From Ruminococcus sp. (lineage in GTDB: Bacteria > Bacillota > Clostridia > Oscillospirales > Ruminococcaceae): a DNA stretch of 39,344 bases. The stretch lies in NCBI GenBank assembly GCA_017649325.1, contig JAGCHA010000018.1:1-39344 (forward strand), written 5' to 3'. The notes under the pieces are model-generated. The model was given only the letters and a program-made list of their open reading frames with translations. It was not told where the DNA came from and ran no database searches. Shown one piece after another: positions 23,555 to 30,566 of the stretch (position 1 is the stretch's first letter; each line of letters starts with the position of its first letter). The translations under genes were made by a program, and so were the position numbers.

Positions 23555-23824
23555 TTGAAAATACCCCCCGCTCAGCGGGCTGTGACACTCGGACGGTATA
23601 TACTCGAAAACAAGGCGACCGTTCGCGCCGCTGCAAGGCAGTTCGGCATATCCAAAAGCACGGTACACAAGGACGTCAGCGAGCGGCTGAAACGGGAAGA
23701 CCCCGAGCTGTATACGCAGGTCAAGGACGTACTCGAGATAAACAAGCAGGAGCGGCATATCCGCGGCGGGCTTGCTACCCGCGAGAAATACAGGGAAATT
23801 GCAAAACACAAGAGGGGATACTAA
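23555..23824 (+). CDS. spoIIID: Sporulation transcription regulator SpoIIID
   Basis: This 89-residue DNA-binding protein matches SpoIIID throughout: RAVTLGRYILENKATVRAAA, then the helix-turn-helix RQFGISKSTVHKDVSERL, then ERHIRGGLATREKY. In Bacillus and Clostridia it acts in the mother cell after sigma-E and switches many sporulation genes. I chose TTG 23555, eight bases after AAGGAG; the GTG/ATG pair at 23546-23551 lies too close to that site. An inverted repeat covers the ribosome binding site. Its presence strongly suggests the strain can sporulate or descends recently from a sporulating ancestor. Confidence 0.92.
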   Translation: MKIPPAQRAVTLGRYILENKATVRAAARQFGISKSTVHKDVSERLKREDPELYTQVKDVLEINKQERHIRGGLATREKYREIAKHKRGY

Positions 23825-24176
23825 TGTATCCCCTTCTTGCAATTATATGATAACGGCAGTCTGACAGCTCTCTGCCTCTGCGCAGCTATCCGCGGGCAGC
23901 ACCGATGCATCACTGACGTCAGCCACTCCGCAGCGACCGCTGCCACACTGCTGTTTACTTTTATTCTATGCAGAAATCGGCAAAAGGCAACAAGAAAATA
24001 AAGGTAGCAGTAAATTTAATTGATTTAATTATCACAATCGCCGTGAATCAGTATCGTTCATATTATTTCAGGTATTGTCCGCGGAACGGACACCGTAATT
24101 ACGAATTGTGTCACCGTTGTAGCTATTCTGTAACTGACGTATACCGAACTGTATTCAAACTTTGACCTGCCTGTTA

Positions 24177-24205
24177 TTGCATTTGCACGCCATATCAGCT
24201 ATAAT
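24177..24205 (+). promoter_or_regulatory. Sigma-A promoter of a candidate small RNA
   Basis: -35 TTGCAT, 17-bp spacer, -10 TATAAT, 94 bases upstream of a strong terminator and with no credible coding frame in between. The rest of the 613-base gap 23825-24437, apart from this unit and the gtrA promoter, shows nothing I can assign; a 65-codon open frame at 23968-24165 has no ribosome binding site. Confidence 0.65.
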
Positions 24206-24211
24206 GAAATC

Positions 24212-24341
24212 ACAGAACAGAGAGATTCACATATAGCCAACAACCGTTTCAGCGCTCATATACCTCCGAGCGTTTTATAAACACACCTTTTCAGATAAGA
24301 GCAGCTGCCGTGGGGAAACCTGCGGCAGCTGCTCTTTTTTT
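24212..24341 (+). ncRNA. Candidate small RNA with CCUCC loop
   Basis: The promoter at 24177-24205 predicts a start near 24212 and the terminator ends in a U-run at 24341, giving about 130 nt. Within it a hairpin has stem agcgctc (24251-24257) and gagcgtt (24268-24274) with one G-U pair and loop atatacctcc, which exposes the anti-Shine-Dalgarno sequence CCUCC. C-rich single-stranded loops of this kind are used by RsaE/RoxS-like and other Firmicutes small RNAs to cover ribosome binding sites. There is no start codon with a ribosome binding site in it. Expression is not shown by sequence alone. Confidence 0.5.
24299..24341 (+). terminator. Strong terminator upstream of gtrA
   Basis: A 12-bp perfect stem (gagcagctgccg at 24299-24310 and cggcagctgctc at 24323-24334), followed by ttttttt. 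No coding gene precedes it closely, which is why the stretch before it is considered a small RNA. Confidence 0.9.
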
Positions 24342-24371
24342 GCCAATTATTGTGAACTTTTTTAAAATCAC

Positions 24372-24400
24372 TTGAAAAATGCGGCAAAAGCTGTTATTAT
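24372..24400 (+). promoter_or_regulatory. Sigma-A promoter of gtrA-dusB
   Basis: -35 TTGAAA, 17-bp spacer, -10 TATTAT, 37 bases upstream of gtrA. Confidence 0.7.
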
Positions 24401-24437
24401 TATAAAGTATCGCATTTGAAAGGACAAGATAATCAGA

Positions 24438-24953
24438 ATGAAAAACCTTATCAGAAAAATCGTATCGGTATTCCCGAAGCCGATACGTGACCTGTACTTC
24501 AAATTTGAGGACAAATGGCTCTACATCTTTTTCGGCGGACTGACTACTGTCGTCAGCTTTGTGGCGGCGGGTTTTGCAAAGTGGGTGCTTGAGAAGTGGG
24601 GCGGCTTCGGTACAGACGCCATAAGCGATATCAGTACCGTGTTCTCGTGGGTGTGCGCGGTCACGTTTGCCTACCTCACCAACAGAGTGTGGGTGTTCGA
24701 CTCGACCACCAAGGGCGCGAAGAATCTCATTGTTGAGGGCGCAAAGTTCTACGGCGGACGCGTTTTCACTCTCGGAGTGGAATGGGTAGTCATGCGTGTC
24801 GGATTTGCGTGGCTCGGCATCAACTACTGGGTAGTAAAGGTACTGGCGAACGTCATTGTGCTCATACTCAATTACGTCATCAGCAAGGTGTTCGTCTTCA
24901 AGAAGAATGGCGAGCCTGTGACTGCCGCAGAAACAGAGGCAGCGGATGAGTGA
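24438..24953 (+). CDS. GtrA-family membrane protein
   Basis: This 171-residue protein has four predicted membrane helices and the GtrA pattern: YIFFGGLTTVVSFVAAG near the N-terminus, SWVCAVTFAYLTNRVWVF, and a last helix LNYVISKVFVFKK. GtrA proteins are thought to flip or move lipid-linked sugars across the membrane for wall or exopolysaccharide decoration. AAAGGA lies upstream of ATG 24438. The stop overlaps the dusB start by 8 bases. Confidence 0.9.
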   Translation: MKNLIRKIVSVFPKPIRDLYFKFEDKWLYIFFGGLTTVVSFVAAGFAKWVLEKWGGFGTDAISDISTVFSWVCAVTFAYLTNRVWVFDSTTKGAKNLIVEGAKFYGGRVFTLGVEWVVMRVGFAWLGINYWVVKVLANVIVLILNYVISKVFVFKKNGEPVTAAETEAADE

Positions 24954-25953
24954 TACTGTAAAGATAGGCAGAGTTGAAATAAAGCGGACTGCCGCACTCG
25001 CTCCCATGGCAGGAGTCGCGGACAGGGCTTACCGCCTGATGTGCAAGCGTTTCGGAGCAGCATATACGGTCAGCGAAATGGTCTCCGCGAAGGGAATATG
25101 CTACAGCGACCGCAAGACCGCGGAACTCTGCACCGTTACCGACGCCGAGCGCCCCATGGCTGTACAGCTCTTCGGCAGCGAACCCGACTTCATGGCGGAG
25201 GCTGTGAAGATAGTGCTCGAATACAAGCCCGACATCATCGACATAAACATGGGCTGTCCCGTACCGAAGGTAGTTGGCACGGGAGCAGGCTCGGCGCTGA
25301 TGAAGGACGTGAAGCTCGCGGCGGATATCACCGAGGCTGCCGTCAGGGCGGCGGGGGACGTCCCCGTGACGGCGAAGATACGCAGCGGCTGGTCGGCGGA
25401 AACGGTCAACGCAGTGGAGATGGCAAAGGCTCTCGAGGCTGCGGGAGCGGCGGCGATAGCCGTCCACGGACGCACGCGCGACCAGTTCTACAGCGGACGC
25501 GCCGACTACGGAGTGATATACGACGTCAAGCAGGCGGTGAGCATACCCGTCATCGGCAACGGCGACGTTACGGACGCAAATTCGTGCATGAGGATGTACT
25601 GGGAGACCTGCTGTGACTTGGTCATGGTAGGACGCGGGAGCTACGGCAATCCGTTCATCTTCGAGGAGTTAGAGGCAACAAATGAGGGGCGAGTGTATGT
25701 TAAGCCGTCGGTCGAGGAGCGGATGCGTGTGATGCTGGAGCACATAAGGCTCATGCTTGAGCTTAGTCCGAAGAGCGAGGAAATGGCTATGCATGAGGCT
25801 CGCAAGCACGCCGCATGGTACATGAACGGCTTCTACGGCTCGGCAAAATTCCGCGGAAGGTGCTATCAGCTGAGCTCGTACAGCGAGGCTGAAAGTCTGG
25901 CAAATGAGTTCATTGAGCTGCAAAATAGCAGAATGAACAAAAATAATTTGTAA
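24946..25953 (+). CDS. dusB: tRNA-dihydrouridine synthase
   Basis: This 335-residue flavoenzyme reduces uridines in the tRNA D-loop. Motifs are LAPMAGVADRAYRLMCKRFGA with the FMN-binding APM, the catalytic Cys in NMGCPVPKVV, GSALM, VPVTAKIRSGW, AAAIAVHGRTRDQFYSG, VIGNGDV, and GRGSYGNPFIF. The C-terminal helical domain (HARKH..WYMNG-like) binds tRNA. DusB type, the usual single Dus of Firmicutes. The start is translationally coupled to gtrA (ATGAGTGA overlap). The 216 bases after it up to the next gene hold one promoter and no terminator that I can see. Confidence 0.94.
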   Translation: MSDTVKIGRVEIKRTAALAPMAGVADRAYRLMCKRFGAAYTVSEMVSAKGICYSDRKTAELCTVTDAERPMAVQLFGSEPDFMAEAVKIVLEYKPDIIDINMGCPVPKVVGTGAGSALMKDVKLAADITEAAVRAAGDVPVTAKIRSGWSAETVNAVEMAKALEAAGAAAIAVHGRTRDQFYSGRADYGVIYDVKQAVSIPVIGNGDVTDANSCMRMYWETCCDLVMVGRGSYGNPFIFEELEATNEGRVYVKPSVEERMRVMLEHIRLMLELSPKSEEMAMHEARKHAAWYMNGFYGSAKFRGRCYQLSSYSEAESLANEFIELQNSRMNKNNL

Positions 25954-26097
25954 AATTCGTGAAAACTGACAAAGAGTGCTCGAAGCGTGATATATCAGTA
26001 GCTCGAATGGCTATAAATAGGCAAAAAAACGCCTTAATCCAATTAATTAGCGAATAAAACTGCCTGTAATTATGCAGTCTAATCATACAATTAGTAA

Positions 26098-26126
26098 TTG
26101 CATTTGGAAAAACAATGTGATATAAT
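26098..26126 (+). promoter_or_regulatory. Sigma-A promoter of the CapA-like gene
   Basis: -35 TTGCAT, 17-bp spacer, -10 TATAAT. The predicted start near 26133 gives a leader of about 37 bases. Confidence 0.75.
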
Positions 26127-26141
26127 ATAGTCGCGGAGGTA

Positions 26142-26161
26142 TCCCTTCGCGCTGAAAGGGA
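26142..26161 (+). promoter_or_regulatory. Hairpin hiding the capA ribosome binding site
   Basis: tccctt (26142-26147) pairs with aaggga (26156-26161) around cgcgctga. The right arm is the Shine-Dalgarno region of the ATG at 26170. Confidence 0.35.
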
Positions 26162-26169
26162 CGATTAAG

Positions 26170-27441
26170 ATGAAGCTTAGAAAAGGTCGTGCCGCAGCTG
26201 CACTCGCAGTGCTGGCGGTCATTCTTGTATCCGGTGTGAGCTGTGCCACTAAAGTAGTCGGCGAAGGCAGCTCTGAAGGTAGCAGCTCTGAAAAGAGCAC
26301 TGTCCCGCAGACTACCGAAGCTCCGACTGAGGAGCCCACGACGGAGCCTGTCCCCGAGGATAAGCGCGTCCACGTGATAGCGGCGGGCGACAACCTTATA
26401 CACTACTCTGTATACAAGAATGCGGAAAAGCTTGCAGGACCGGGCGAGAACTTTGATTTCAAGCCCCTTTACAAGAACGTGAAGTACCTTATTGAGGATG
26501 CTGACGTTGCTATCCTCAATCAGGAGACGATAATCAGCCAGAGCAACGAGATACGCGGCGCAAACGGCGGCGCACTCCTGTTCAATTCGCCTCCCGAGGT
26601 TGCAGATGCGGTGATTGACCTTGGTTTCGACGTTTTCACAATGGCTAACAACCACCTGCTCGATTTCGGCTCGGACGCCCTTGAGGAGTCCATAAGGTTC
26701 TGGGATCAGAAGGCAGAGGATAATGACCTCACGGTGCTCGGCGCCTACCTCAACGAGGAGGACGCCAATAACATCCGCGTGCGCGAGGTCAACGGCGTGA
26801 AGATAGCCTTCCTTGCGTATGCAGAGCATATCAACGGCTTCGAGTTCCCCGCGGGCTGCCCCCTCAGAGTTGTCATGAACTACGAGGAGGACGTCATCGA
26901 GAGACAGATAAAGGAAGCAAAGGAAAAGGCTGACGTTGTCATCGTTTCGGCTCACTGGGGGGTTGAGGATACTCACCTCGTCTCCGATGACAGGATAGAG
27001 CTCGCGAACAAGATGGTCAACTGGGGCGCAGACGTCATACTCGGCTGCCACACGCATACGGCAGAGACTATGGAGTGGATAACCCGCGACGACGGTACAA
27101 AGGGCTTTGTATTCTACTCTATGGGCAACTTCATCTGCTGCCAGACGGATAACTTCAACCTCGTCGGCGAGATGCCGGATTTTGACATCGTAATGGACGG
27201 CGAAACAGGCGAGATATCCCTCGAAAATGTGGGCGCTATCCCGAACATCATCCACTATGAATCCCCCGATTTTGCTAATCTCGGGGTCTATCCATACAGC
27301 AAGTACACACCCGAGCTCGCGGCGGTACACGGAGTTCCGTATGCGATACCTCAGGGCAGTTCCACAAGCTTCAGCTGGGACATACTCAATGATATAATTA
27401 ACGAGAGTATGCCGCCTGAATTTCAGAAGCTGGACAAATAA
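26170..27441 (+). CDS. CapA-family metallophosphatase-like extracellular protein
   Basis: This 423-residue protein has a hydrophobic N-terminus (1-27, ending SGVSC, close to a lipobox), a Ser/Thr/Glu/Pro-rich linker to about residue 66, then a CapA/PGA_cap domain. That domain includes HVIAAGDNLIHYS, ILNQETIIS, FDVFTMANNHLLDFG, VVIVSAHWGVE, ILGCHTHTAETME and YSMGNFICCQ, the metal-binding Asp/His/Asn motifs of calcineurin-like phosphoesterases. Relatives take part in poly-gamma-glutamate capsule formation, but stand-alone copies have unclear roles. No capBC genes are nearby. Confidence 0.9.
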   Translation: MKLRKGRAAAALAVLAVILVSGVSCATKVVGEGSSEGSSSEKSTVPQTTEAPTEEPTTEPVPEDKRVHVIAAGDNLIHYSVYKNAEKLAGPGENFDFKPLYKNVKYLIEDADVAILNQETIISQSNEIRGANGGALLFNSPPEVADAVIDLGFDVFTMANNHLLDFGSDALEESIRFWDQKAEDNDLTVLGAYLNEEDANNIRVREVNGVKIAFLAYAEHINGFEFPAGCPLRVVMNYEEDVIERQIKEAKEKADVVIVSAHWGVEDTHLVSDDRIELANKMVNWGADVILGCHTHTAETMEWITRDDGTKGFVFYSMGNFICCQTDNFNLVGEMPDFDIVMDGETGEISLENVGAIPNIIHYESPDFANLGVYPYSKYTPELAAVHGVPYAIPQGSSTSFSWDILNDIINESMPPEFQKLDK

Positions 27442-27568
27442 TAAATTTGTTCACATTCTGTTCATAAAGACAAATTATTGCAGGATTTTAGACAAATTTC
27501 CGATTGTGCAAACCGCGCAAAAATCAGGTTGAATGTTTAGATAAAATACCAAAAACGGAATAAACCTA

Positions 27569-27597
27569 TTTACATTTGCTTTGACCTGATATATAAT
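27569..27597 (+). promoter_or_regulatory. Sigma-A promoter of scaC and the scaffoldin locus
   Basis: -35 TTTACA, 17-bp spacer, -10 TATAAT. It lies 282 bases upstream of scaC and is the only good promoter before it. I see no terminator between scaC and scaA or between scaA and scaB, so it may drive all three. Confidence 0.7.
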
Positions 27598-27603
27598 GAA
27601 ATC

Positions 27604-27878
27604 ATGAATAAATATGGATTTTGGGATTAACATCTCGTCACGGCAGTGTGATGCGTCTTACAGTTGATCACTGTAGTACGCCGGAGGGGCTGAAGCGCTT
27701 GTGGAGTGTACATACTCCGCAAATTGTACGTACAGCTTTTGCACGGCGTCTGACTGTGTTTGTTCATGTCGCGGTTTTTCCCGACAGGCAGCCATGGGCT
27801 GCACTTTAAGACACGATATAATAAAAGGGGCACCCGTTCCTTTGTTATATAACATTAATGAAGAAGGAGGAAAAAATC
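27604..27878 (+). promoter_or_regulatory. Long structured 5' leader of scaC
   Basis: About 275 transcribed but untranslated bases contain several hairpins: cagtg (27644-27648) with cactg (27669-27673); gtggagt (27701-27707) with actccgc (27714-27720); and gcagcc (27788-27793) with ggctgc (27797-27802). I could not match it to a riboswitch class. The ribosome binding site GAAGGAGG (27863-27870) is not obviously hidden. The stretch before the promoter (27442-27568) shows nothing. Confidence 0.45.
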
Positions 27879-28748
27879 ATGAAGACAAAAAAGATAGTCA
27901 TCGGAGCTATGGCTGCAGCTATGCTTTCACTTTCAGTATGCTCGATCGCTCCCGCTGTTGCGGCTGACGAAACAGTGCAGATTTCCGCCAGCAAAACAAC
28001 AGCTGAGGCAGGCAAGGAGTTTACAGTGGAGGTATCTCTGTCCGACATTCCGAGTACTGGTCTCCAGTGCTGCAATTTCGCTATCGAGTACGATTCAAAG
28101 GTTCTCAAAATCACTGACATTAAGGCAGGTACGCTGGCAGGGAGCGTAAGCGGTGATTCTTCATCATCCATGCTTCCCAATTTTGGCAACTATTCAGAAG
28201 AGGGGCTTATCAGCGTAGCATGGTCGACATCAGTTGATGATTCGTCCAAGTGGCTGAAAGGTGAGGGTACGTTTGTTACTATCAGCGGTACTGTTGCAAG
28301 CAATGCTGCTGAAGGAACAGTTTCCAAGATCAACATCGTTCCTACAGACCGCGAGACATTCTCAGGTTCAGGCGTAAAGAATGACGAGTTTGACTGCGGT
28401 TACCTTAAAGATGGCGTTAAGGTCAACTTTAATGTCCAGGCTAATGCAGGAAGTGTTACAATCGGTAGCGATGTTACGACAACTACGACAGTAACTACTC
28501 AGACTACAACTACTACTTCACAGGGCGGTTCGACCATTGAGGTAAGCCTCAAGGGCGACGCTAACGTTGATGGCAGGGTAACAGTTGCTGACGCAGTAGC
28601 TATACTCCAGTCTATCGCAAATCAGGACAAGTATGCGCTCAAGCCGCAGGGCAAGGTTAACGGTGATGTTGACGGTGCAGGCGGTATCACTGCAAATGAC
28701 GCTCTGATGATCCAGAAGCTCGATGCAGGCGCTATTTCATCTCTCTAA
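27879..28748 (+). CDS. scaC: Scaffoldin ScaC: one cohesin and one dockerin
   Basis: This 289-residue protein starts at ATG 27879, after AAGGAGG. It has a signal peptide (1-28, AVAA end) and one cohesin (about 30-190, from VQISASKTTAEAGKEFTVEV). A Thr-rich linker follows, then a dockerin (about 219-289, GDANVDGRVTVADAVAIL and GGITANDALMIQ). In R. flavefaciens ScaC is an adaptor: its dockerin docks on ScaA cohesins and its cohesin offers a different specificity, enlarging the set of enzymes held. The dockerin here closely resembles those of the GH5 and LRR proteins, so they should compete for the same cohesins. It is the first gene of the sca locus. Confidence 0.9.
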   Translation: MKTKKIVIGAMAAAMLSLSVCSIAPAVAADETVQISASKTTAEAGKEFTVEVSLSDIPSTGLQCCNFAIEYDSKVLKITDIKAGTLAGSVSGDSSSSMLPNFGNYSEEGLISVAWSTSVDDSSKWLKGEGTFVTISGTVASNAAEGTVSKINIVPTDRETFSGSGVKNDEFDCGYLKDGVKVNFNVQANAGSVTIGSDVTTTTTVTTQTTTTTSQGGSTIEVSLKGDANVDGRVTVADAVAILQSIANQDKYALKPQGKVNGDVDGAGGITANDALMIQKLDAGAISSL

Positions 28749-28861
28749 GCGATAGTTCTTGAATCCGAAGATTATCTGATTTGTCCCCCTTACAAAGGAA
28801 TACAAACCCAAATCATAAGTTATTAATAGGCGTAAAAACCTAAAGAAAGGAATTATTACAA

Positions 28862-30511
28862 ATGAAGAAACTTATTTCTGCAGCTGCTTCACTTGCTATG
28901 GCTGCATCGATGGTAAGCTCAGCTGTTCCTTTTATGACAGGTGCTGCTGACTCCAAGGGCCTCGAGCTCCGCACATATCTTGATGCCAACGGTAAAGAGG
29001 TTAGTTCAGAGATCTCTGCTGACGCTATCTCTGCCGGTGCTGTTACTATCCCTGTAGGTCTTTTCCTTACAGAGGGTGCTAACGACTCTCAGACAATTTC
29101 CGCACAGTGGACAGTTAAGTCCTCTGATGGCGATGCTTCTAATACTTATGTAACTTTCAAGAAGCACAAGGTTGGTTCCGACTACTTCAAGGATGCTCAG
29201 GATGTTACCCTGGCTGACGGAAGCAAGGGTAAGACAACTTCTCTTATCGGCTTTGCAGGTAAGATCGTAAACGACGATGAGGACGGCGATTACTTCTCGT
29301 CTTCAGTTGCAGGTCAGGAGTTCGCTCTTGAGAACTCTACTTCTGCAAACACACCCAACGCTTTTGCTTCACTTGCTTACACAGGTCCTACAAGCGGTTC
29401 CTACAAGTGGTCAGGTTCCAAGTCTGATGACTATCCTGTATACGTTGTAGACGTTATCTTCGCTAAGGGCACACCCGCTGGTACTTACACCATCGACTTC
29501 TGTGACTACGCTCCCGATGCTGATTATCCCGACAACATGTCCAACATGATCGAGACAGCAGGCGGCAAGCTCACTTCCAAGAGCGGCCTCACACTCAAGA
29601 GCCTCGATATCACAGTAGGCGGTGCATCAGCTGGTACAACTGCTTCTACTACAGCAGATACAACTCAGACAACAACTCAGACTACAGCAACTCAGCCTTC
29701 CGGCACAACAGCTCCCAGCGATTTCGAGGTTGATGACAAGTTCATCATCACTCCTGCTGATGTTGAAGCTGCTCCCGGTGAGACAGTAAGAGTTGCTATC
29801 AACTGCGAGAACGGCAATGACCGTAAGGCTGCTCAGTTCGTTGCTCAGGTAATCGACGCTAACCTTCCTATCAAGGGTGCTACAGCTACAATGGAGAAGG
29901 TTAAGTGCTCTGCTGTTGAAGGCGGCTGCGAGTACAAGCTCATGGGCGACACATGGTACTGCGATACTCTCGATTCTGGTGAGCCGCAGGAGATCAACAC
30001 CTCTAAGGCTGTTGCTACATTCGATATCACTATCCCTGCTGATGCAGAGGCTGGCGAGTACGAGTGGAAGCTTGACAGATTCCACGTTGTTGAGAGCGGT
30101 TACGACGGAATCGAGTTCGATGCTGTTCTCAAGACTGGTAAGATTACTATAACTGGACCTACTACTGAATCTACTGAAACTACTTCAACAACAACTACTG
30201 AGACTACAACAGTTACAGAGACAACAACAACAACTGCTTCTGCTACACAGACAACAGTTGCTCCCGGCGAGAAGCTCTACGGCGATACAAACTGCGACGG
30301 TAAGGTTAACATCGCTGACGTAGTTGTACTTAACAAGTACCTCAACGACGCTTCTTCTTACGACATGAAGGCACAGGGCAAGATCAACGCTGACTGCTGC
30401 GACGCTAAGGACGGCGAAGGCCTTGACGCTAACGACTCTGATGCAATCATCAAGAGCATTGTTCACCTTGTAGACATTTCTAATGGCTGCACAGCTGCTG
30501 ATCTTAAGTGA
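28862..30511 (+). CDS. scaA: Scaffoldin ScaA
   Basis: This 549-residue protein has a signal peptide (1-29). A first module (about 30-258, LELRTYLDANGKEV to LDITVGG) is probably a divergent cohesin. A Thr-rich linker is followed by a clear cohesin (about 292-436, DDKFIITPADVEAAPGETV, CSAVEGGCEYKL and FHVVESGYDG). After another Thr-rich linker the dockerin spans about 472-541 (YGDTNCDGKVNIADVVVLNKY, then LDANDSDAIIKSIVHL). Two cohesin-like modules plus a dockerin match the described ScaA of R. flavefaciens FD-1; strain 17 has three. The cohesins should bind enzyme-type dockerins and the dockerin should bind ScaB. AAAGGAATT precedes ATG 28862; 113 bases separate it from scaC. Confidence 0.88.
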   Translation: MKKLISAAASLAMAASMVSSAVPFMTGAADSKGLELRTYLDANGKEVSSEISADAISAGAVTIPVGLFLTEGANDSQTISAQWTVKSSDGDASNTYVTFKKHKVGSDYFKDAQDVTLADGSKGKTTSLIGFAGKIVNDDEDGDYFSSSVAGQEFALENSTSANTPNAFASLAYTGPTSGSYKWSGSKSDDYPVYVVDVIFAKGTPAGTYTIDFCDYAPDADYPDNMSNMIETAGGKLTSKSGLTLKSLDITVGGASAGTTASTTADTTQTTTQTTATQPSGTTAPSDFEVDDKFIITPADVEAAPGETVRVAINCENGNDRKAAQFVAQVIDANLPIKGATATMEKVKCSAVEGGCEYKLMGDTWYCDTLDSGEPQEINTSKAVATFDITIPADAEAGEYEWKLDRFHVVESGYDGIEFDAVLKTGKITITGPTTESTETTSTTTTETTTVTETTTTTASATQTTVAPGEKLYGDTNCDGKVNIADVVVLNKYLNDASSYDMKAQGKINADCCDAKDGEGLDANDSDAIIKSIVHLVDISNGCTAADLK

Positions 30512-30566
30512 TCAACAACTGAGTACACAATAAAATAGAGCAATTGCTCGGAAAGGAAATGCACAA

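Noticed and set aside
16043-23907. The 13-mer ggcagcaccgatg occurs in two intergenic regions (16043-16055 and 23895-23907)
   Set aside because: A shared 13-mer is expected by chance several times in a window of this size, and the flanks do not match.
26083-27330. 415-codon minus-strand open frame
   Set aside because: It lies antisense to the CapA-like gene, has no ribosome binding site, and its translation has no recognisable family; it is a by-product of the codon pattern of the real gene.
27621-27809. Short open frames in the scaC leader
   Set aside because: No ribosome binding site, and the hairpins account better for the sequence.
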